From Stenotrophomonas maltophilia (lineage in GTDB: Bacteria > Pseudomonadota > Gammaproteobacteria > Xanthomonadales > Xanthomonadaceae), in contig NZ_SRHZ01000021.1 of the NCBI RefSeq assembly GCF_004684085.1, positions 1-39,709 on the forward strand: a stretch of 39,709 nucleotides of DNA. The letters are read 5' to 3'. This document shows positions 16,283-27,450 of the stretch, piece by piece. Within the stretch, counting starts at the first letter, position 1, and each line of letters starts with the position of its first letter. The notes beneath the pieces are model-generated. The model saw only the letters and a program-made list of their open reading frames with translations. It had not been told where the DNA came from and made no database searches. A program made the position numbers and the translations under genes.

Positions 16283-16756
16283 ATGTCTCGTAAAGGTAAT
16301 ACGCCGCAGCGCGCAGTCCTGCCGGATCCGAAGCACGGAAGCGAAACCATCGCCCGTTTCATCAACATGGTGATGCTGAGCGGCAAGAAGTCGGTCGCTG
16401 AAAAGATCGTGTACGGCGCCATGGACGTGATCACCGAGAAGAACAGCAGCGCCAACGCCATTGAACTGGTGCAGAAGGCGCTGGACAACGTTGCTCCGGC
16501 GGTCGAAGTCAAGTCGCGTCGCGTCGGTGGCGCCACCTACCAGGTGCCGGTCGAAGTGCGTTCGTCGCGCAAGATGGCCCTGGCCATGCGCTGGCTGATC
16601 GACTCCGCGCGCAAGCGTGGTGAGAACACCATGCCGAAGAAGCTGGCGGCTGAACTGATCGATGCCTCGGAAAACCGTGGCGGCGCCATCAAGAAGCGCG
16701 AAGAAACCCACCGCATGGCCGAAGCCAACAAGGCATTCGCCCACTACCGCTGGTGA
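16283..16756 (+). CDS. rpsG: 30S ribosomal protein S7
   Basis: S7 nucleates assembly of the 30S head by binding the 3' major domain of 16S rRNA and contacts E-site tRNA. In E. coli it represses the str operon by binding the rpsL-rpsG junction. The 157-aa protein begins [16 protein letters not shown] and ends AFAHYRW, both family-typical. The rpsL-rpsG spacer here is only 12 nt (E. coli about 100), so an E. coli-style S7 site cannot fit entirely in it. AGGGAAAG precedes ATG 16283. Confidence 0.98.
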   Translation: MSRKGNTPQRAVLPDPKHGSETIARFINMVMLSGKKSVAEKIVYGAMDVITEKNSSANAIELVQKALDNVAPAVEVKSRRVGGATYQVPVEVRSSRKMALAMRWLIDSARKRGENTMPKKLAAELIDASENRGGAIKKREETHRMAEANKAFAHYRW

Positions 16757-16782
16757 GTTTGACGGCCTTGTAAAACAGGCAG

Positions 16783-16805
16783 GGCAGCACCATTACGGTG
16801 CTGCC
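16783..16805 (+). other. hairpin between rpsG and fusA
   Basis: GGCAGCACC (16783-16791) pairs perfectly with GGTGCTGCC (16797-16805), loop ATTAC. No T tract follows. It stands in a 138-nt spacer and may be an mRNA processing or stability signal, or a place for operon feedback control since the rpsL-rpsG gap is so short; this last idea is speculative. Confidence 0.5.
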
Positions 16806-16894
16806 TCGCGGCCCCGGAAGGGCTGCGCCAATCCGAAGGCCGCCGCAAGGCGGCGTTCGGCCATCCGAAATCCAAGAAATCTGAGAGGCTCCCC

Positions 16895-19036
<2,142 letters not shown>

Positions 19037-19087
19037 GCCTCGCTCAGCCTCTCCTGAAAACCACTTACAAAATCAAGGTATACAACA

Positions 19088-20278
19088 ATGGCAAAGGGTA
19101 AGTTCGAGCGCACCAAGCCGCACGTCAATGTCGGCACCATCGGTCACGTCGATCACGGCAAGACCACGCTGACCGCTGCACTGACCAAGATCGGTGCCGA
19201 GCGCTTCGGTGGCGAGTTCAAGGACTACTCCTCGATCGACGCCGCGCCGGAAGAAAAGGCGCGTGGCATCACGATCTCGACCGCGCACGTCGAATACGAA
19301 TCCGAGAAGCGTCACTACGCCCACGTTGACTGCCCGGGCCATGCTGACTACGTCAAGAACATGATCACCGGTGCTGCCCAGATGGACGGCGCGATCCTGG
19401 TCTGCTCGGCCGCTGACGGCCCGATGCCGCAGACCCGCGAGCACATCCTGCTGTCGCGTCAGGTCGGCGTGCCGTACATCGTCGTGTTCCTGAACAAGGC
19501 CGACATGGTTGACGACGCCGAGCTGCTCGAGCTGGTCGAGATGGAAGTGCGTGAGCTGCTGAGCAAGTACGACTTCCCGGGCGACGACACTCCGATCATC
19601 GCCGGTTCGGCCCGTCTGGCGCTGGAAGGCGACCAGAGCGACATCGGCGTGCCGGCCATCCTGAAGCTGGTCGAGGCGCTGGACACCTGGATCCCGGAGC
19701 CGGAGCGTGCGATCGACAAGCCGTTCCTGATGCCGGTGGAAGACGTGTTCTCGATCTCGGGCCGCGGCACCGTGGTGACCGGTCGTATCGAGCGCGGCAT
19801 CATCAAGGTTGGCGACGAAATCGAAATCGTCGGTATCCGTCCGGTGCAGAAGACCACCGTGACCGGCGTTGAAATGTTCCGCAAGCTGCTGGACCAGGGT
19901 CAGGCAGGCGACAACGCTGGCCTGCTGCTGCGCGGCACCAAGCGTGACGACGTCGAGCGTGGCCAGGTCCTGGCCAAGCCGGGTTCGATCAAGCCGCACA
20001 CCAAGTTCGAAGGCGAAGTGTACGTGCTGTCGAAGGATGAGGGCGGCCGTCACACCCCGTTCTTCAACGGCTACCGTCCGCAGTTCTACTTCCGTACCAC
20101 CGACATCACCGGTGCAGCCCAGCTGCCGGAAGGCGTCGAGATGGTGATGCCGGGTGACAACGTCAAGATGGTCGTCACCCTGATCAACCCGGTGGCAATG
20201 GACGAAGGCCTGCGCTTCGCCATCCGCGAAGGCGGCCGTACCGTCGGCGCCGGCGTGGTCTCGAAGATCATCGAGTAA
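19088..20278 (+). CDS. tuf: elongation factor Tu, copy 2
   Basis: Second EF-Tu gene, last in the str operon (tufA position), 51 nt after fusA. The 396-aa product is identical to copy 1 (1594-2784). Base differences are confined to 19093, 19153 and 19177, all third-codon positions in the first 30 codons; flanking sequences are unrelated. Such near-identity is usual for tuf pairs and is attributed to gene conversion. AAGGTATACA precedes ATG 19088. Confidence 0.98.
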   Translation: MAKGKFERTKPHVNVGTIGHVDHGKTTLTAALTKIGAERFGGEFKDYSSIDAAPEEKARGITISTAHVEYESEKRHYAHVDCPGHADYVKNMITGAAQMDGAILVCSAADGPMPQTREHILLSRQVGVPYIVVFLNKADMVDDAELLELVEMEVRELLSKYDFPGDDTPIIAGSARLALEGDQSDIGVPAILKLVEALDTWIPEPERAIDKPFLMPVEDVFSISGRGTVVTGRIERGIIKVGDEIEIVGIRPVQKTTVTGVEMFRKLLDQGQAGDNAGLLLRGTKRDDVERGQVLAKPGSIKPHTKFEGEVYVLSKDEGGRHTPFFNGYRPQFYFRTTDITGAAQLPEGVEMVMPGDNVKMVVTLINPVAMDEGLRFAIREGGRTVGAGVVSKIIE

Positions 20279-20292
20279 TCTGTTAGACTCTG

Positions 20293-20326
20293 CGCCCCGA
20301 TGTTGCCTGGGTAGGGCATCGGGGCG
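20293..20326 (+). terminator. hairpin after tuf copy 2, possible terminator
   Basis: CGCCCCGATG (20293-20302) pairs perfectly with CATCGGGGCG (20317-20326) around a 14-base loop. The following bases (TATCAAACG) have no T run, so it may slow or end the str transcript only with help. A smaller hairpin, AGGCAC 20343-20348 with GTGCCT 20354-20359, follows. These and the rpsJ promoter and leader account for the 333-nt spacer 20279-20611; I see no gene in it. Confidence 0.5.
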
Positions 20327-20416
20327 TATCAAACGGGAAAGTAGGCACAGGATGTGCCTTGTGTTCCCCGGGCCAGGAAGGGTCGATGCCATTCAGGCGG
20401 CGTCAACAGGAGACTG

Positions 20417-20445
20417 TTGACAGCTGCCTTGCGTGCCATTATGCT
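20417..20445 (+). promoter_or_regulatory. sigma70 promoter of S10 operon
   Basis: TTGACA (20417-20422) and TATGCT (20440-20445) are separated by exactly 17 bases. This is the best promoter match in the window. The transcript should start near 20451-20453, giving a leader of about 160 nt before rpsJ. Confidence 0.87.
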
Positions 20446-20450
20446 TCTCC

Positions 20451-20611
20451 GTCTGGGCAGGCCGGTTTCACGGGTCTGCCTGTGCTTTTGGGGTCTACGG
20501 ATTGACCTTGTCGGCCTGCGGGAGTGCGGGTCGTCTGCATTCAAGGATTTCATGGGACAAAGCAACCCAGAGGCTTTGTCTGTCGCTCTTTTAACGAAGG
20601 AACCTACCGCT
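20451..20611 (+). promoter_or_regulatory. S10 operon leader, probable L4-responsive
   Basis: The leader opens with a hairpin, GGCAGGCC 20456-20463 with GGTCTGCC 20473-20480. A later perfect 8-bp hairpin, GACAAAGC 20556-20563 with GCTTTGTC 20573-20580, is followed 8 nt on by a TTTT run and then the rpsJ SD (GAAGGAA, 20596-20602). In enterobacteria L4 binds the S10 leader, causing transcription termination at a hairpin plus U run and blocking translation. The layout fits, but homology to that leader was not established. Confidence 0.55.
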
Positions 20612-20923
20612 ATGGCGGACCAAAAGATCCGGATCCGGCTGAAAGCGTTCGATCATCGTTTGATCGATCGTTCGGCCAGCGAGATCGTTGAAACGGCTAA
20701 GCGGACCGGCGCGCAAGTGCGTGGCCCGATCCCGCTGCCGACCAAGATCGAGCGTTATACCATTCTCGTCTCCCCGCACGTCGACAAGGACGCGCGTGAC
20801 CAGTACGAGACCCGCACGCACAAGCGCGTGCTCGATATCGTTGACCCGAATGACAAGACCGTGGACGCGCTGATGAAGCTCGAACTGGCTGCCGGCGTCG
20901 ACGTTCAGATCAAGCTGACCTGA
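20612..20923 (+). CDS. rpsJ: 30S ribosomal protein S10 (NusE)
   Basis: S10 belongs to the 30S head and also acts as NusE, the partner of NusB and of the NusG KOW domain in antitermination. From ATG 20612 it has 103 aa, the standard length, starting [15 protein letters not shown]. The frame is open further upstream through the leader, but that part shows no conserved sequence. The SD GAAGGAA lies 9 nt upstream. It is the first gene of the S10 operon. Confidence 0.98.
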   Translation: MADQKIRIRLKAFDHRLIDRSASEIVETAKRTGAQVRGPIPLPTKIERYTILVSPHVDKDARDQYETRTHKRVLDIVDPNDKTVDALMKLELAAGVDVQIKLT

Positions 20924-20934
20924 GGACTACGACC

Positions 20935-21585
20935 ATGACGAAGAAGTATTCGTTGGGCTTCGTGGGCCGCAAGGCTGGCATGAGCCGCGTGTTCACTGAA
21001 GATGGCCGTTCCATCCCGGTGACCCTGATCGAAGCAACCCCGAACCGCATCGCGCAGATCAAGACCGTCGAAACCGACGGCTACAGCGCCGTGCAGGTGA
21101 CCGTCGGCGCCCGTCGCGCTGCCCTGGTCAACAAGCCGGAAGCCGGCCACTTCGCCAAGGCGAAGGTGGAAGCGGGTCGTGGCCTGTGGGAATTCCGCGT
21201 TGAAGACGCGCAGCTCGGCGATTTCGCCGTTGGCGGCGAAGTCAAGGCGGACATCTTCGAAGTCGGCCAGATCGTCGACGTCCAGGGTGTCACCAAGGGT
21301 AAGGGTTTCCAGGGCACCATCAAGCGCTACAACTTCCGTATGGGCGATGCAACCCACGGTAACTCGCTGTCGCATCGCGCGCCGGGTTCACTGGGTCAGC
21401 GCCAGACCCCGGGTCGCGTTTTCCCGGGCAAGAAGATGTCGGGCCACATGGGCGCGGTGCAGCAGAGCACCCAGAACCTGGAAGTGGTCAAGGTCGACGT
21501 GGAGCGCGGTCTGATCGCGGTTCGCGGCGCCGTTCCGGGCGCGGCGGGTGGCGATGTGATCGTCCGTCCGGCGAGCAAGGCATAA
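20935..21585 (+). CDS. rplC: 50S ribosomal protein L3
   Basis: L3 binds the 23S rRNA 3' domain early in assembly, with a loop reaching the peptidyl-transferase centre. The 216-aa protein contains the signature around [10 protein letters not shown] (about 124-133) and the loop [22 protein letters not shown], whose Gln is methylated by PrmB in E. coli. CTGAGGAC supplies an SD ahead of ATG 20935, 11 nt after rpsJ. rplD follows after 12 nt. Confidence 0.98.
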   Translation: MTKKYSLGFVGRKAGMSRVFTEDGRSIPVTLIEATPNRIAQIKTVETDGYSAVQVTVGARRAALVNKPEAGHFAKAKVEAGRGLWEFRVEDAQLGDFAVGGEVKADIFEVGQIVDVQGVTKGKGFQGTIKRYNFRMGDATHGNSLSHRAPGSLGQRQTPGRVFPGKKMSGHMGAVQQSTQNLEVVKVDVERGLIAVRGAVPGAAGGDVIVRPASKA

Positions 21586-21597
21586 GGAGAGATGACG

Positions 21598-22203
21598 ATG
21601 GAACTCGTTATCACGGGTAGCAACAACAAGGTCTCGGTCTCCGACGCCGTGTTCGGTCGCGATTTCAGCGAAGATCTGGTCCACCAGGTCGTCGTTGCTT
21701 ACCGCAACGCCGGTCGCGCCGGCACCAAGGCACAGAAGACTCGCTCCGAAGTGGCTGGTACCACCAAGAAGTCGAAGAAGCAGAAGGGCGGCGGCGCGCG
21801 TCATGGCGCACTGACGGCTCCGATCTTCGTCGGCGGCGGTGTCACCTTCGCGGCAAAGCCGCGCAGCTTCGAGCAGAAGGTCAATCGTAAGCAGTACCGT
21901 GCCGCCATGTGCGCGATCCTGTCCGAGCTGAACCGTCAGGGCCGTCTGACCATCGTGGAGTCCTTCGATGTCGAAGTGACCAACACGAAGGGTCTGATCG
22001 CCAAGCTGGCCGGCCTGGAAGTGGGCAAGCGCCCGCTGATCGTCACTGAAGAAGCCTCCGAGCATCTGTACCTGTCCGCCCGCAATCTGCCGTACGTGCA
22101 GGTGCGTGACGTCCAGGGCCTGGATCCGGTGTCGCTGGTCGGTGCCGACACGGTCGTCATCACCGCTGACGCGGTCAAGAAGGTCGAGGAGTGGCTGGCA
22201 TGA
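21598..22203 (+). CDS. rplD: 50S ribosomal protein L4
   Basis: L4 lines the peptide exit tunnel with an extended loop and is the autogenous repressor of the S10 operon in E. coli. The tunnel loop is visible as [16 protein letters not shown] (about 61-76), the region altered in macrolide resistance. Two in-frame ATGs exist; ATG 21598 is chosen because AAGGAGA (21584-21590) lies 7 nt upstream of it but only 1 nt from ATG 21592. The result is 201 aa, the E. coli length. The stop overlaps the rplW start (ATGA). Confidence 0.97.
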
Positions 22204-22499
22204 ACAGCAACGAAAAAATCTTCAGCGTGCTGCGTGCCCCGCGTGTCTCCGAAAAGACCGCGCGCCTGCAGGAACTCTCCAACCAGTATGTCTTCGAAGT
22301 TTCGAACGAAGCCACCAAGGCCGATGTAAAGGCCGCGGTTGAGCAGCTGTTCGACGTCAAGGTCGAAGCCGTCAACGTGGTCAACGTCAAGGGCAAGAAC
22401 AAGTCCTTCCGTAACCGTGCTGGCCGCCGCGGCGATTGGCGCAAGGCGTACGTTCGCCTGGCCGACGGCCAGTCGATCGATGTAACGGCCAAGGCCTGA
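22200..22499 (+). CDS. rplW: 50S ribosomal protein L23
   Basis: L23 sits at the tunnel exit and docks trigger factor and SRP. The 99-aa protein begins [20 protein letters not shown] and carries the conserved FEV...[14 protein letters not shown] segment. ATG 22200 overlaps the rplD stop as ATGA, and GAGGAG at 22186-22191 lies 8 nt upstream; the in-frame GTG at 22191 falls within that SD and is rejected. Overlap implies translational coupling to rplD. Confidence 0.97.
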
Positions 22500-22509
22500 G
22501 GTACATCCC

Positions 22510-23337
22510 ATGCCATTGATGAAATTCAAGCCCACTTCCCCCGGCCGCCGTTCGGCCGTGCGCGTGGTTACTCCCGACCTGCACAAGGGTGCTCCGCACG
22601 CCGCACTGGTCGAGTCGCAGAGCCGCTCGGGTGGTCGTAACCACCATGGCCGCATCACCGTGCGTCACGTCGGTGGTGGTGCCAAGCAGCACTACCGCAT
22701 CATCGACTTCAAGCGCAACAAGCTGGGCATCCCGGCGCGCGTGGAACGCATCGAATACGATCCGAACCGCACCGCCCATATTGCTCTGCTGTGCTACGTC
22801 GACGGTGAGCGTCGCTACATCATCGCCCCGAAGGGTCTGAAGGCGGGTGATCAGGTGATCGCCGGTTCGGATGCCCCGATCAAGGCGGGCAACACCCTGC
22901 CGCTGCGCAACATCCCGGTCGGTACCACCATCCACTGCATCGAGCTGAAGCCGGGCAAGGGCGCTCAGATCGCTCGCGCTGCGGGTGCTGCCGTGCAGCT
23001 GGTCGCTCGTGAAGGCATCTACGCCACCCTGCGCCTGCGCTCGGGTGAAATGCGCAAGGTTCCGGTCGAGTGCTGCGCAACCATCGGCGAAGTCGGCAAC
23101 GACGAGCACAGCTTGGAAAAGCTGGGCAAGGCCGGTGCCAAGCGCTGGCGTGGCGTCCGTCCGACCGTTCGTGGCGCAGCCATGAACCCGGTTGACCACC
23201 CGCACGGTGGTGGTGAGGCGAAGGCCGGCCAGGGTAACCCGCATCCGGTCACCCCGTGGGGTGTCCCGACCAAGGGTTACAAGACGCGCCATAACAAGCG
23301 CACTCAGCAGTTCATCGTCCGCGATCGTAGGGGCTAA
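22510..23337 (+). CDS. rplB: 50S ribosomal protein L2
   Basis: L2 is needed for subunit joining and lies near the peptidyl-transferase centre. At 275 aa it has normal length. The conserved [11 protein letters not shown] stretch holds His-230, equivalent to E. coli His-229 (numbered without Met), long discussed as functionally critical. The gene begins 10 nt after rplW with a weak SD (GAGGTAC) and is followed 6 nt later by rpsS. Confidence 0.98.
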
Positions 23338-23343
23338 TCGACC

Positions 23344-23613
23344 ATGGCACGTTCACTCAAGAAGGGCCCGTTTGTCGATCACCACCTGGTTGCTAAGGTG
23401 GCTGCCGCTGCGGGTAGCAAGCGTCCGATCAAGACCTGGTCGCGTCGTTCGATGATCCTGCCTGACATGGTAGGCGTCACCATTGCCGTGCATAACGGCA
23501 AGAATCACATCCCGGTTCTCGTCAACGAGAACATGGTCGGCCACAAGCTCGGCGAATTTGCCATCACCCGGACCTTCAAGGGTCACGGTGGTGACAAGAA
23601 GTCGGGCAAGTAA
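23344..23613 (+). CDS. rpsS: 30S ribosomal protein S19
   Basis: S19 forms a complex with S13 in the 30S head and contacts tRNA and the 50S subunit through bridge B1. The 89-aa product begins [15 protein letters not shown] and contains the family signature [14 protein letters not shown] (about 40-53). It lies 6 nt after rplB; AATCGACC precedes the ATG with no strong SD, so coupling to rplB is likely. Confidence 0.98.
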   Translation: MARSLKKGPFVDHHLVAKVAAAAGSKRPIKTWSRRSMILPDMVGVTIAVHNGKNHIPVLVNENMVGHKLGEFAITRTFKGHGGDKKSGK

Positions 23614-23625
23614 GGAGAGATGACA

Positions 23626-23961
23626 ATGGAAGCGAAAGCCATCCTGCGCACCGCGCGCATCTCCCCGCAGAAGGCACGTCTGGTCGCTGACCAGGTGCGC
23701 GGTCTGCCGGCCGAGCGTGCCGTCAACCTGCTGAAGTTCTCGGACAAGAAGGCTGCCCACCTGATCAAGAAGGTGGTGGAGTCGGCTATTGCAAATGCCG
23801 AGAACAACCAGGGCGCCGACGTCGACGAGCTGAAGGTTCAGACCATCATGGTTGATGAAGGTCCGACCCTGAAGCGTTTCATGGCGCGGGCGAAAGGCCG
23901 CGGTACCCGCATCCTCAAGCGCACCAGCCACATCACTGTGGTTGTGGGCGCCGCCAAGTAA
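23626..23961 (+). CDS. rplV: 50S ribosomal protein L22
   Basis: L22 lines the exit tunnel opposite L4 through a beta hairpin; the loop [14 protein letters not shown] (about 81-94) carries known macrolide-resistance positions and looks wild type. ATG 23626 is preferred to ATG 23620 because AGGAGA (23613-23618) is 7 nt from the former and 1 nt from the latter. The product is then 111 aa, beginning [20 protein letters not shown]. The same SD-ATGACNATG arrangement occurs at rplD. Confidence 0.97.
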   Translation: MEAKAILRTARISPQKARLVADQVRGLPAERAVNLLKFSDKKAAHLIKKVVESAIANAENNQGADVDELKVQTIMVDEGPTLKRFMARAKGRGTRILKRTSHITVVVGAAK

Positions 23962-23979
23962 GCGGATAAGGAAAAGACC

Positions 23980-24714
23980 ATGGGTCATAAAGTTCATCCG
24001 ATTGGTATCCGCCTGGGTATTTCCAAGGACTGGAACTCCAAGTGGTACGCCAACAAGGCCGAGTTCGCTGGTTACCTGGCGGCCGACCTGAAGGTGCGGG
24101 AAATGCTGCGCAAGAAGCTTGCGCAGGCCGGCATCAGCAAGATCCTGATCGAGCGTCCGGCAAAGACCGCTCGCGTGACGATCCACACCGCCCGCCCGGG
24201 CGTGGTGATCGGCAAGCGCGGTGAGGACATCGAGAAGCTGCGCAAGGAAGTGAGCGAGATGATGGGCGTTCCGGCGCACATCAACGTCACCGAAGTGCGC
24301 AAGCCGGAGCTGGACGCACAGCTGGTTGCCGAATCGATCGCGCAGCAGCTGGAGCGTCGCATCATGTTCCGCCGTGCAATGAAGCGCTCGGTCGGCAATG
24401 CGATGCGCCTGGGTGCCCTGGGCATCAAGGTCAACGTCGGTGGCCGCCTCAACGGTGCAGAAATCGCCCGTTCGGAGTGGTACCGCGAAGGCCGCGTGCC
24501 GCTGCACACCCTGCGTGCCGACATCGACTATGGCTTCGCTGAAGCCAAGACGACCTACGGCATCATCGGCATCAAGGTCTGGATCTACAAGGGCGAAGTC
24601 TTCGATTTCTCCCAGGTTGGCCAGGAAAAGCAGGACGACACCCCGTCGCGCAACGATCGTCACGATCGCGGCGACCGTGGTGACCGTCAGCGCCCGGCCC
24701 GTGAAGCGAGGTAA
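23980..24714 (+). CDS. rpsC: 30S ribosomal protein S3
   Basis: S3 is part of the mRNA entry channel and its helicase activity. It has an N-terminal KH type-2 domain with the GKRG loop at 78-81, then the C-terminal S3 domain. The 244-aa length exceeds E. coli (233) because of a hydrophilic tail rich in Asp, Arg, His and Gly (repeated [14 protein letters not shown] units, about 222-244), probably disordered. GATAAGGAAAAG gives the SD ahead of ATG 23980. rplP follows 5 nt after the stop. Confidence 0.98.
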   Translation: MGHKVHPIGIRLGISKDWNSKWYANKAEFAGYLAADLKVREMLRKKLAQAGISKILIERPAKTARVTIHTARPGVVIGKRGEDIEKLRKEVSEMMGVPAHINVTEVRKPELDAQLVAESIAQQLERRIMFRRAMKRSVGNAMRLGALGIKVNVGGRLNGAEIARSEWYREGRVPLHTLRADIDYGFAEAKTTYGIIGIKVWIYKGEVFDFSQVGQEKQDDTPSRNDRHDRGDRGDRQRPAREAR

Positions 24715-24719
24715 CGACA

Positions 24720-25133
24720 ATGTTGCAACCCAAGCGAACCAAGTACCGCAAGGTACACAAGGGCCGTAACGAAGGCCTGAGCTGGAGCGCCAACGCTGTC
24801 AGCTTCGGCGAATACGGCCTGAAGGCAACCGCCCACGGTCAGCTGACCGCGCGTCAGATCGAAGCGGCCCGCCGCTCGATCAGCCGCTACGTGAAGCGCG
24901 GCGGCAAGATGTGGATCCGTGTGTTCCCCGACAAGCCCATCACCAAGAAGCCCATCGAAGTTCGAATGGGTTCGGGTAAGGGCAACGTGGAATACTGGGT
25001 GGCCCAGATCCAGCCCGGCCGCATGATCTATGAAATCGAGGGTGTTACCGAAGACGTGGCACGCGAGGCGTTCCGCCTGGCCGCCGCCAAGCTCTCGGTC
25101 ACCACCACTTTCGTGACCCGGACGGTGCGCTGA
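24720..25133 (+). CDS. rplP: 50S ribosomal protein L16
   Basis: L16 lies near the A-site tRNA elbow and organises the peptidyl-transferase region. It has 137 aa and begins [19 protein letters not shown]. The conserved VRMGSGKG stretch (81-88) includes Arg-82, equivalent to the arginine hydroxylated by RoxA (YcfD) in E. coli. AGCGAGG precedes the start. The stop overlaps the rpmC start (TGATG), so the two are translationally coupled. Confidence 0.98.
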   Translation: MLQPKRTKYRKVHKGRNEGLSWSANAVSFGEYGLKATAHGQLTARQIEAARRSISRYVKRGGKMWIRVFPDKPITKKPIEVRMGSGKGNVEYWVAQIQPGRMIYEIEGVTEDVAREAFRLAAAKLSVTTTFVTRTVR

Positions 25134-25318
25134 TGGATATCAAAACTCTCCGTGAAAAGTCGGCTGACGACCTCAAGGCCCACCTGATCGACCTGCGTAA
25201 GGAACAGTTCTCTGTCCGTATGCAGCAGGTCACCGGCCAGCTGCCGAAGACACACGACATCCGCCGGGTCCGTCGCGAGATTGCTCGCGTCAAGACCCTG
25301 CTCGGCAGCACGAAGTAA
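25133..25318 (+). CDS. rpmC: 50S ribosomal protein L29
   Basis: L29 is a small two-helix protein next to L23 at the tunnel exit. The 61-aa product begins [26 protein letters not shown] and contains the signature [25 protein letters not shown] 25133 shares its A with the rplP stop. rpsQ follows at once. Confidence 0.97.
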
Positions 25319-25329
25319 GGATGGCCGCT

Positions 25330-25599
25330 ATGAGCGACAATACTGAAAACAAGGCGCTGCGCACGGTCGAAGGCCGTGTCGTCAGCAATAAGATGGACAA
25401 GACGGTTACCGTCCTGGTTGAGCGTCAGGTCAAGCACGCGCTGTACGGCAAGTACATCAAGCGCTCGACCAAGCTGCACGCCCACGATGCCGACAACGCC
25501 TGCAAGGAAGGCGATGTCGTCCGCGTGACCGAGATTGCTCCGATGTCCAAGACCAAGAACTGGCGCGTGGTGGAAGTCATCACGCGTGCGGCTGAATAA
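25330..25599 (+). CDS. rpsQ: 30S ribosomal protein S17
   Basis: S17 binds the 5' domain of 16S rRNA early in assembly. ATG 25330 ([15 protein letters not shown]) gives 89 aa and has TAAGGA (25316-25321) 8 nt upstream; ATG 25321 would sit directly on that SD, so it is rejected. Conserved [12 protein letters not shown] and [18 protein letters not shown] segments are present. It is the last gene of the classical S10 operon; rplN follows after 12 nt without an evident terminator, so transcription probably continues into spc. Confidence 0.96.
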
Positions 25600-25611
25600 G
25601 GAGTCTGAATC

Positions 25612-25980
25612 ATGATCCAGATGCAGAGCTACCTTGACGTCGCGGACAATTCGGGTGCCAAGCAGGTGATGTGCTTCAAGGTGCTGGGTGGTTCCAAGCG
25701 CCGTTACGCCGGTATCGGCGACATCATCAAGGTCACCGTGAAGGATGCGATTCCGCGCGGCAAGGTCAAGAAGGGTGAAGTGTATGACGCCGTCGTGGTG
25801 CGTACCCGCAAGGGTGTGCGTCGCGCCGATGGCTCGCTGATCCGCTTCGACGGCAATGCTGCCGTTCTGCTGAACAGCAAGCAGGAGCCGATCGGTACCC
25901 GTATCTTCGGGCCGGTGACGCGTGAACTTCGTTCGGAGAAGTTCATGAAGATCGTCTCGCTCGCTCCCGAAGTGCTGTGA
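25612..25980 (+). CDS. rplN: 50S ribosomal protein L14
   Basis: L14 forms intersubunit bridges and is the target of the silencing factor RsfS in other bacteria. It is 122 aa and begins [21 protein letters not shown], with the family signature around [22 protein letters not shown] at 25598-25603 precedes ATG 25612. It opens the spc gene group; rplX begins 16 nt later. Confidence 0.98.
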
Positions 25981-25996
25981 GCGACAGGAGATAATC

Positions 25997-26314
25997 ATGG
26001 CTAACCGTATCAAGAAGGGCGACCAGGTTGTCGTCAACGCCGGCAAGGACAAGGGCAAGCAGGGCGAAATCGTCCGCGTCGACGGCGACCGTGTGGTCGT
26101 CGCCAACGTGAACATCGTCAAGCGCCACACCAAGCCGAACCCGCAGGCAGGTGTTGCCGGCGGCGTGGTCGAGCGTGAAGCGTCGATCCATATCTCCAAC
26201 GTGAATGTGCTGAACCCGGCTTCGGGCAAGGGCGAACGCGTTGGCTTCAAGGTGCTGGAGGATGGACGCAAACTGCGTGTGTTCCGCTCCAGCGGTGAGG
26301 CGCTCGACGCCTGA
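25997..26314 (+). CDS. rplX: 50S ribosomal protein L24
   Basis: L24 is an assembly initiator that binds the 5' end of 23S rRNA. The 105-aa product has an N-terminal KOW motif ([20 protein letters not shown], about 6-25) and the conserved [28 protein letters not shown] precedes ATG 25997. rplE follows after 11 nt. Confidence 0.98.
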
Positions 26315-26325
26315 GGAATGTGAAG

Positions 26326-26868
26326 ATGACTTCCCGTCTCGAAAAGTTTTACAAGGAAGAAGTGGTGCCGGCGCTGATGAAGCAGTTCGGCTACACCAAT
26401 TCGATGGAAGTGCCGAAGCTGGTCAAGGTCACCCTGAACATGGGTGTCGGCGAAGCGGCCACCAACAAGAAGATCCTGGAAAACGCCGTCGGCGACATGA
26501 CCAAGATTTCCGGCCAGAAGCCGGTTGTCACCAAGTCGCGTATCTCGGTTGCGTCGTTCAAGATCCGTGATGGTTGGCCGATCGGCTGCAAGACCACGCT
26601 GCGTCGCCACAAGATGTACGAGTTCCTGGATCGCCTGATCAACATCTCGCTGCCGCGCGTGCGCGACTTCCGTGGTGTTTCCGGTCGTTCCTTCGACGGT
26701 CGCGGCAACTTCAACATGGGTGTGAAGGAACAGATCATCTTCCCGGAAATCGACTTCGACGCTGTCGACGCGATCCGCGGCATGGATATCGCCATCACCA
26801 CCACTGCGAAGACCGACGCGGAAGCGAAGGCGCTGCTGGCAGCGTTCAAGTTCCCGTTCCGTAACTGA
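26326..26868 (+). CDS. rplE: 50S ribosomal protein L5
   Basis: L5 binds 5S rRNA with L18 and contacts the S13 bridge. ATG 26326 is chosen: GAGGAA (26313-26318) lies 7 nt upstream, while the in-frame GTG at 26320 is too close. This yields the standard 180 aa, beginning [20 protein letters not shown], with the signature [13 protein letters not shown]. In E. coli the S8 repressor site of spc lies at the rplE start; I did not find a clear copy here. Confidence 0.97.
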   Translation: MTSRLEKFYKEEVVPALMKQFGYTNSMEVPKLVKVTLNMGVGEAATNKKILENAVGDMTKISGQKPVVTKSRISVASFKIRDGWPIGCKTTLRRHKMYEFLDRLINISLPRVRDFRGVSGRSFDGRGNFNMGVKEQIIFPEIDFDAVDAIRGMDIAITTTAKTDAEAKALLAAFKFPFRN

Positions 26869-26886
26869 TCCGTCGAGGAAACCGAA

Positions 26887-27192
26887 ATGGCAAAGACCTC
26901 CATGGTCAACCGCGACATCAAGCGGAAGAAGCTGGCTGAAAAGTACGCTGTCAAGCGTGCTGCTCTGAAGAAGATCGTGTCCTCGCCGGACGCGACCTAC
27001 GAAGAGAAGATCGAGGCCTCCACCAAGCTGTCGAAGCTGCCGCGCGATTCGTCGCCGAGCCGCCATCGCAGCCGTTGCGAACTGTCTGGCCGCCCGCGTG
27101 GCGTGTACAGCAAGTTCGGCCTGGGTCGTAACAAGCTGCGCGAAGCCACCATGCGTGGTGACGTTCCGGGCCTGCGCAAGGCCAGCTGGTAA
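26887..27192 (+). CDS. rpsN: 30S ribosomal protein S14 (zinc-free form)
   Basis: S14 is a late-binding protein of the 30S head. At 101 aa it is the long form without paired CxxC motifs (its only Cys is in [12 protein letters not shown]), so it does not bind zinc. It begins [28 protein letters not shown] gives a weak SD ahead of ATG 26887. It is the last gene before a strong terminator at 27282, an unusual break in the spc cluster. Confidence 0.97.
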   Translation: MAKTSMVNRDIKRKKLAEKYAVKRAALKKIVSSPDATYEEKIEASTKLSKLPRDSSPSRHRSRCELSGRPRGVYSKFGLGRNKLREATMRGDVPGLRKASW

Positions 27193-27210
27193 TCCCAGCC
27201 GGTCCTGCGA

Positions 27211-27236
27211 TCAGGGGTCCCCTCGGGGGCTCCTGA
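27211..27236 (+). other. hairpin after rpsN
   Basis: TCAGG (27211-27215) pairs with CCTGA (27232-27236), and further pairing is possible between the CCCC and GGGG runs inside. It lies 18 nt after the rpsN stop and 45 nt before the strong terminator. Role unknown; 3'-end protection is plausible. Confidence 0.4.
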
Positions 27237-27281
27237 ACCGGGGAGGGCAGGCGTTCAGCTTTCCCTCTGCGAAAAAACCCG

Positions 27282-27309
27282 AAGAGCCCGACGCAAGTCG
27301 GGCTCTTTT
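27282..27309 (+). terminator. strong intrinsic terminator inside spc cluster
   Basis: AAGAGCCCGAC (27282-27292) pairs perfectly with GTCGGGCTCTT (27297-27307) around GCAA, with TTTT at 27306-27309. It is the most canonical intrinsic terminator in the window, together with that after rplQ. An A tract precedes the stem (27272-27277). A -10-like TATACT begins 5 nt later. It divides rplN-rplX-rplE-rpsN from rpsH-secY. Confidence 0.87.
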
Positions 27310-27319
27310 GGCGTATACT
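27291..27319 (+). promoter_or_regulatory. candidate promoter for rpsH-secY
   Basis: TATACT at 27314-27319 directly follows the terminator. The expected -35 region (about 27291-27296) falls in the terminator stem and does not match the consensus. A second weak pair, TTGCTC 27328-27333 and TAGAGT 27350-27355 with 16-base spacing, is an alternative. A promoter here is needed if the terminator is efficient. The leader to rpsH would be about 125 nt. Confidence 0.5.
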
Positions 27320-27450
27320 CCCGCGTCTTGCTCTGTGCAAACGGGGAAGTAGAGTGGGCTTCCGGCTCACTGCATGAAGGGACCTGGCCCGTTTCCAGGA
27401 GACAACAGATTTTCGCGAAAGCGGATATCGGTGCACTCAAAGGTACTCAT

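Noticed and set aside
19073..20392. Minus-strand 439-codon frame antisense to tuf copy 2, similar to one antisense to copy 1
   Set aside because: The similarity between the two antisense frames follows from the identity of the tuf genes, not from a conserved antisense gene.
20354..20611. Upstream open frame joined to rpsJ
   Set aside because: It begins before the S10 promoter and continues through the structured leader; it shows no conserved sequence and rpsJ has its normal 103 aa from ATG 20612.
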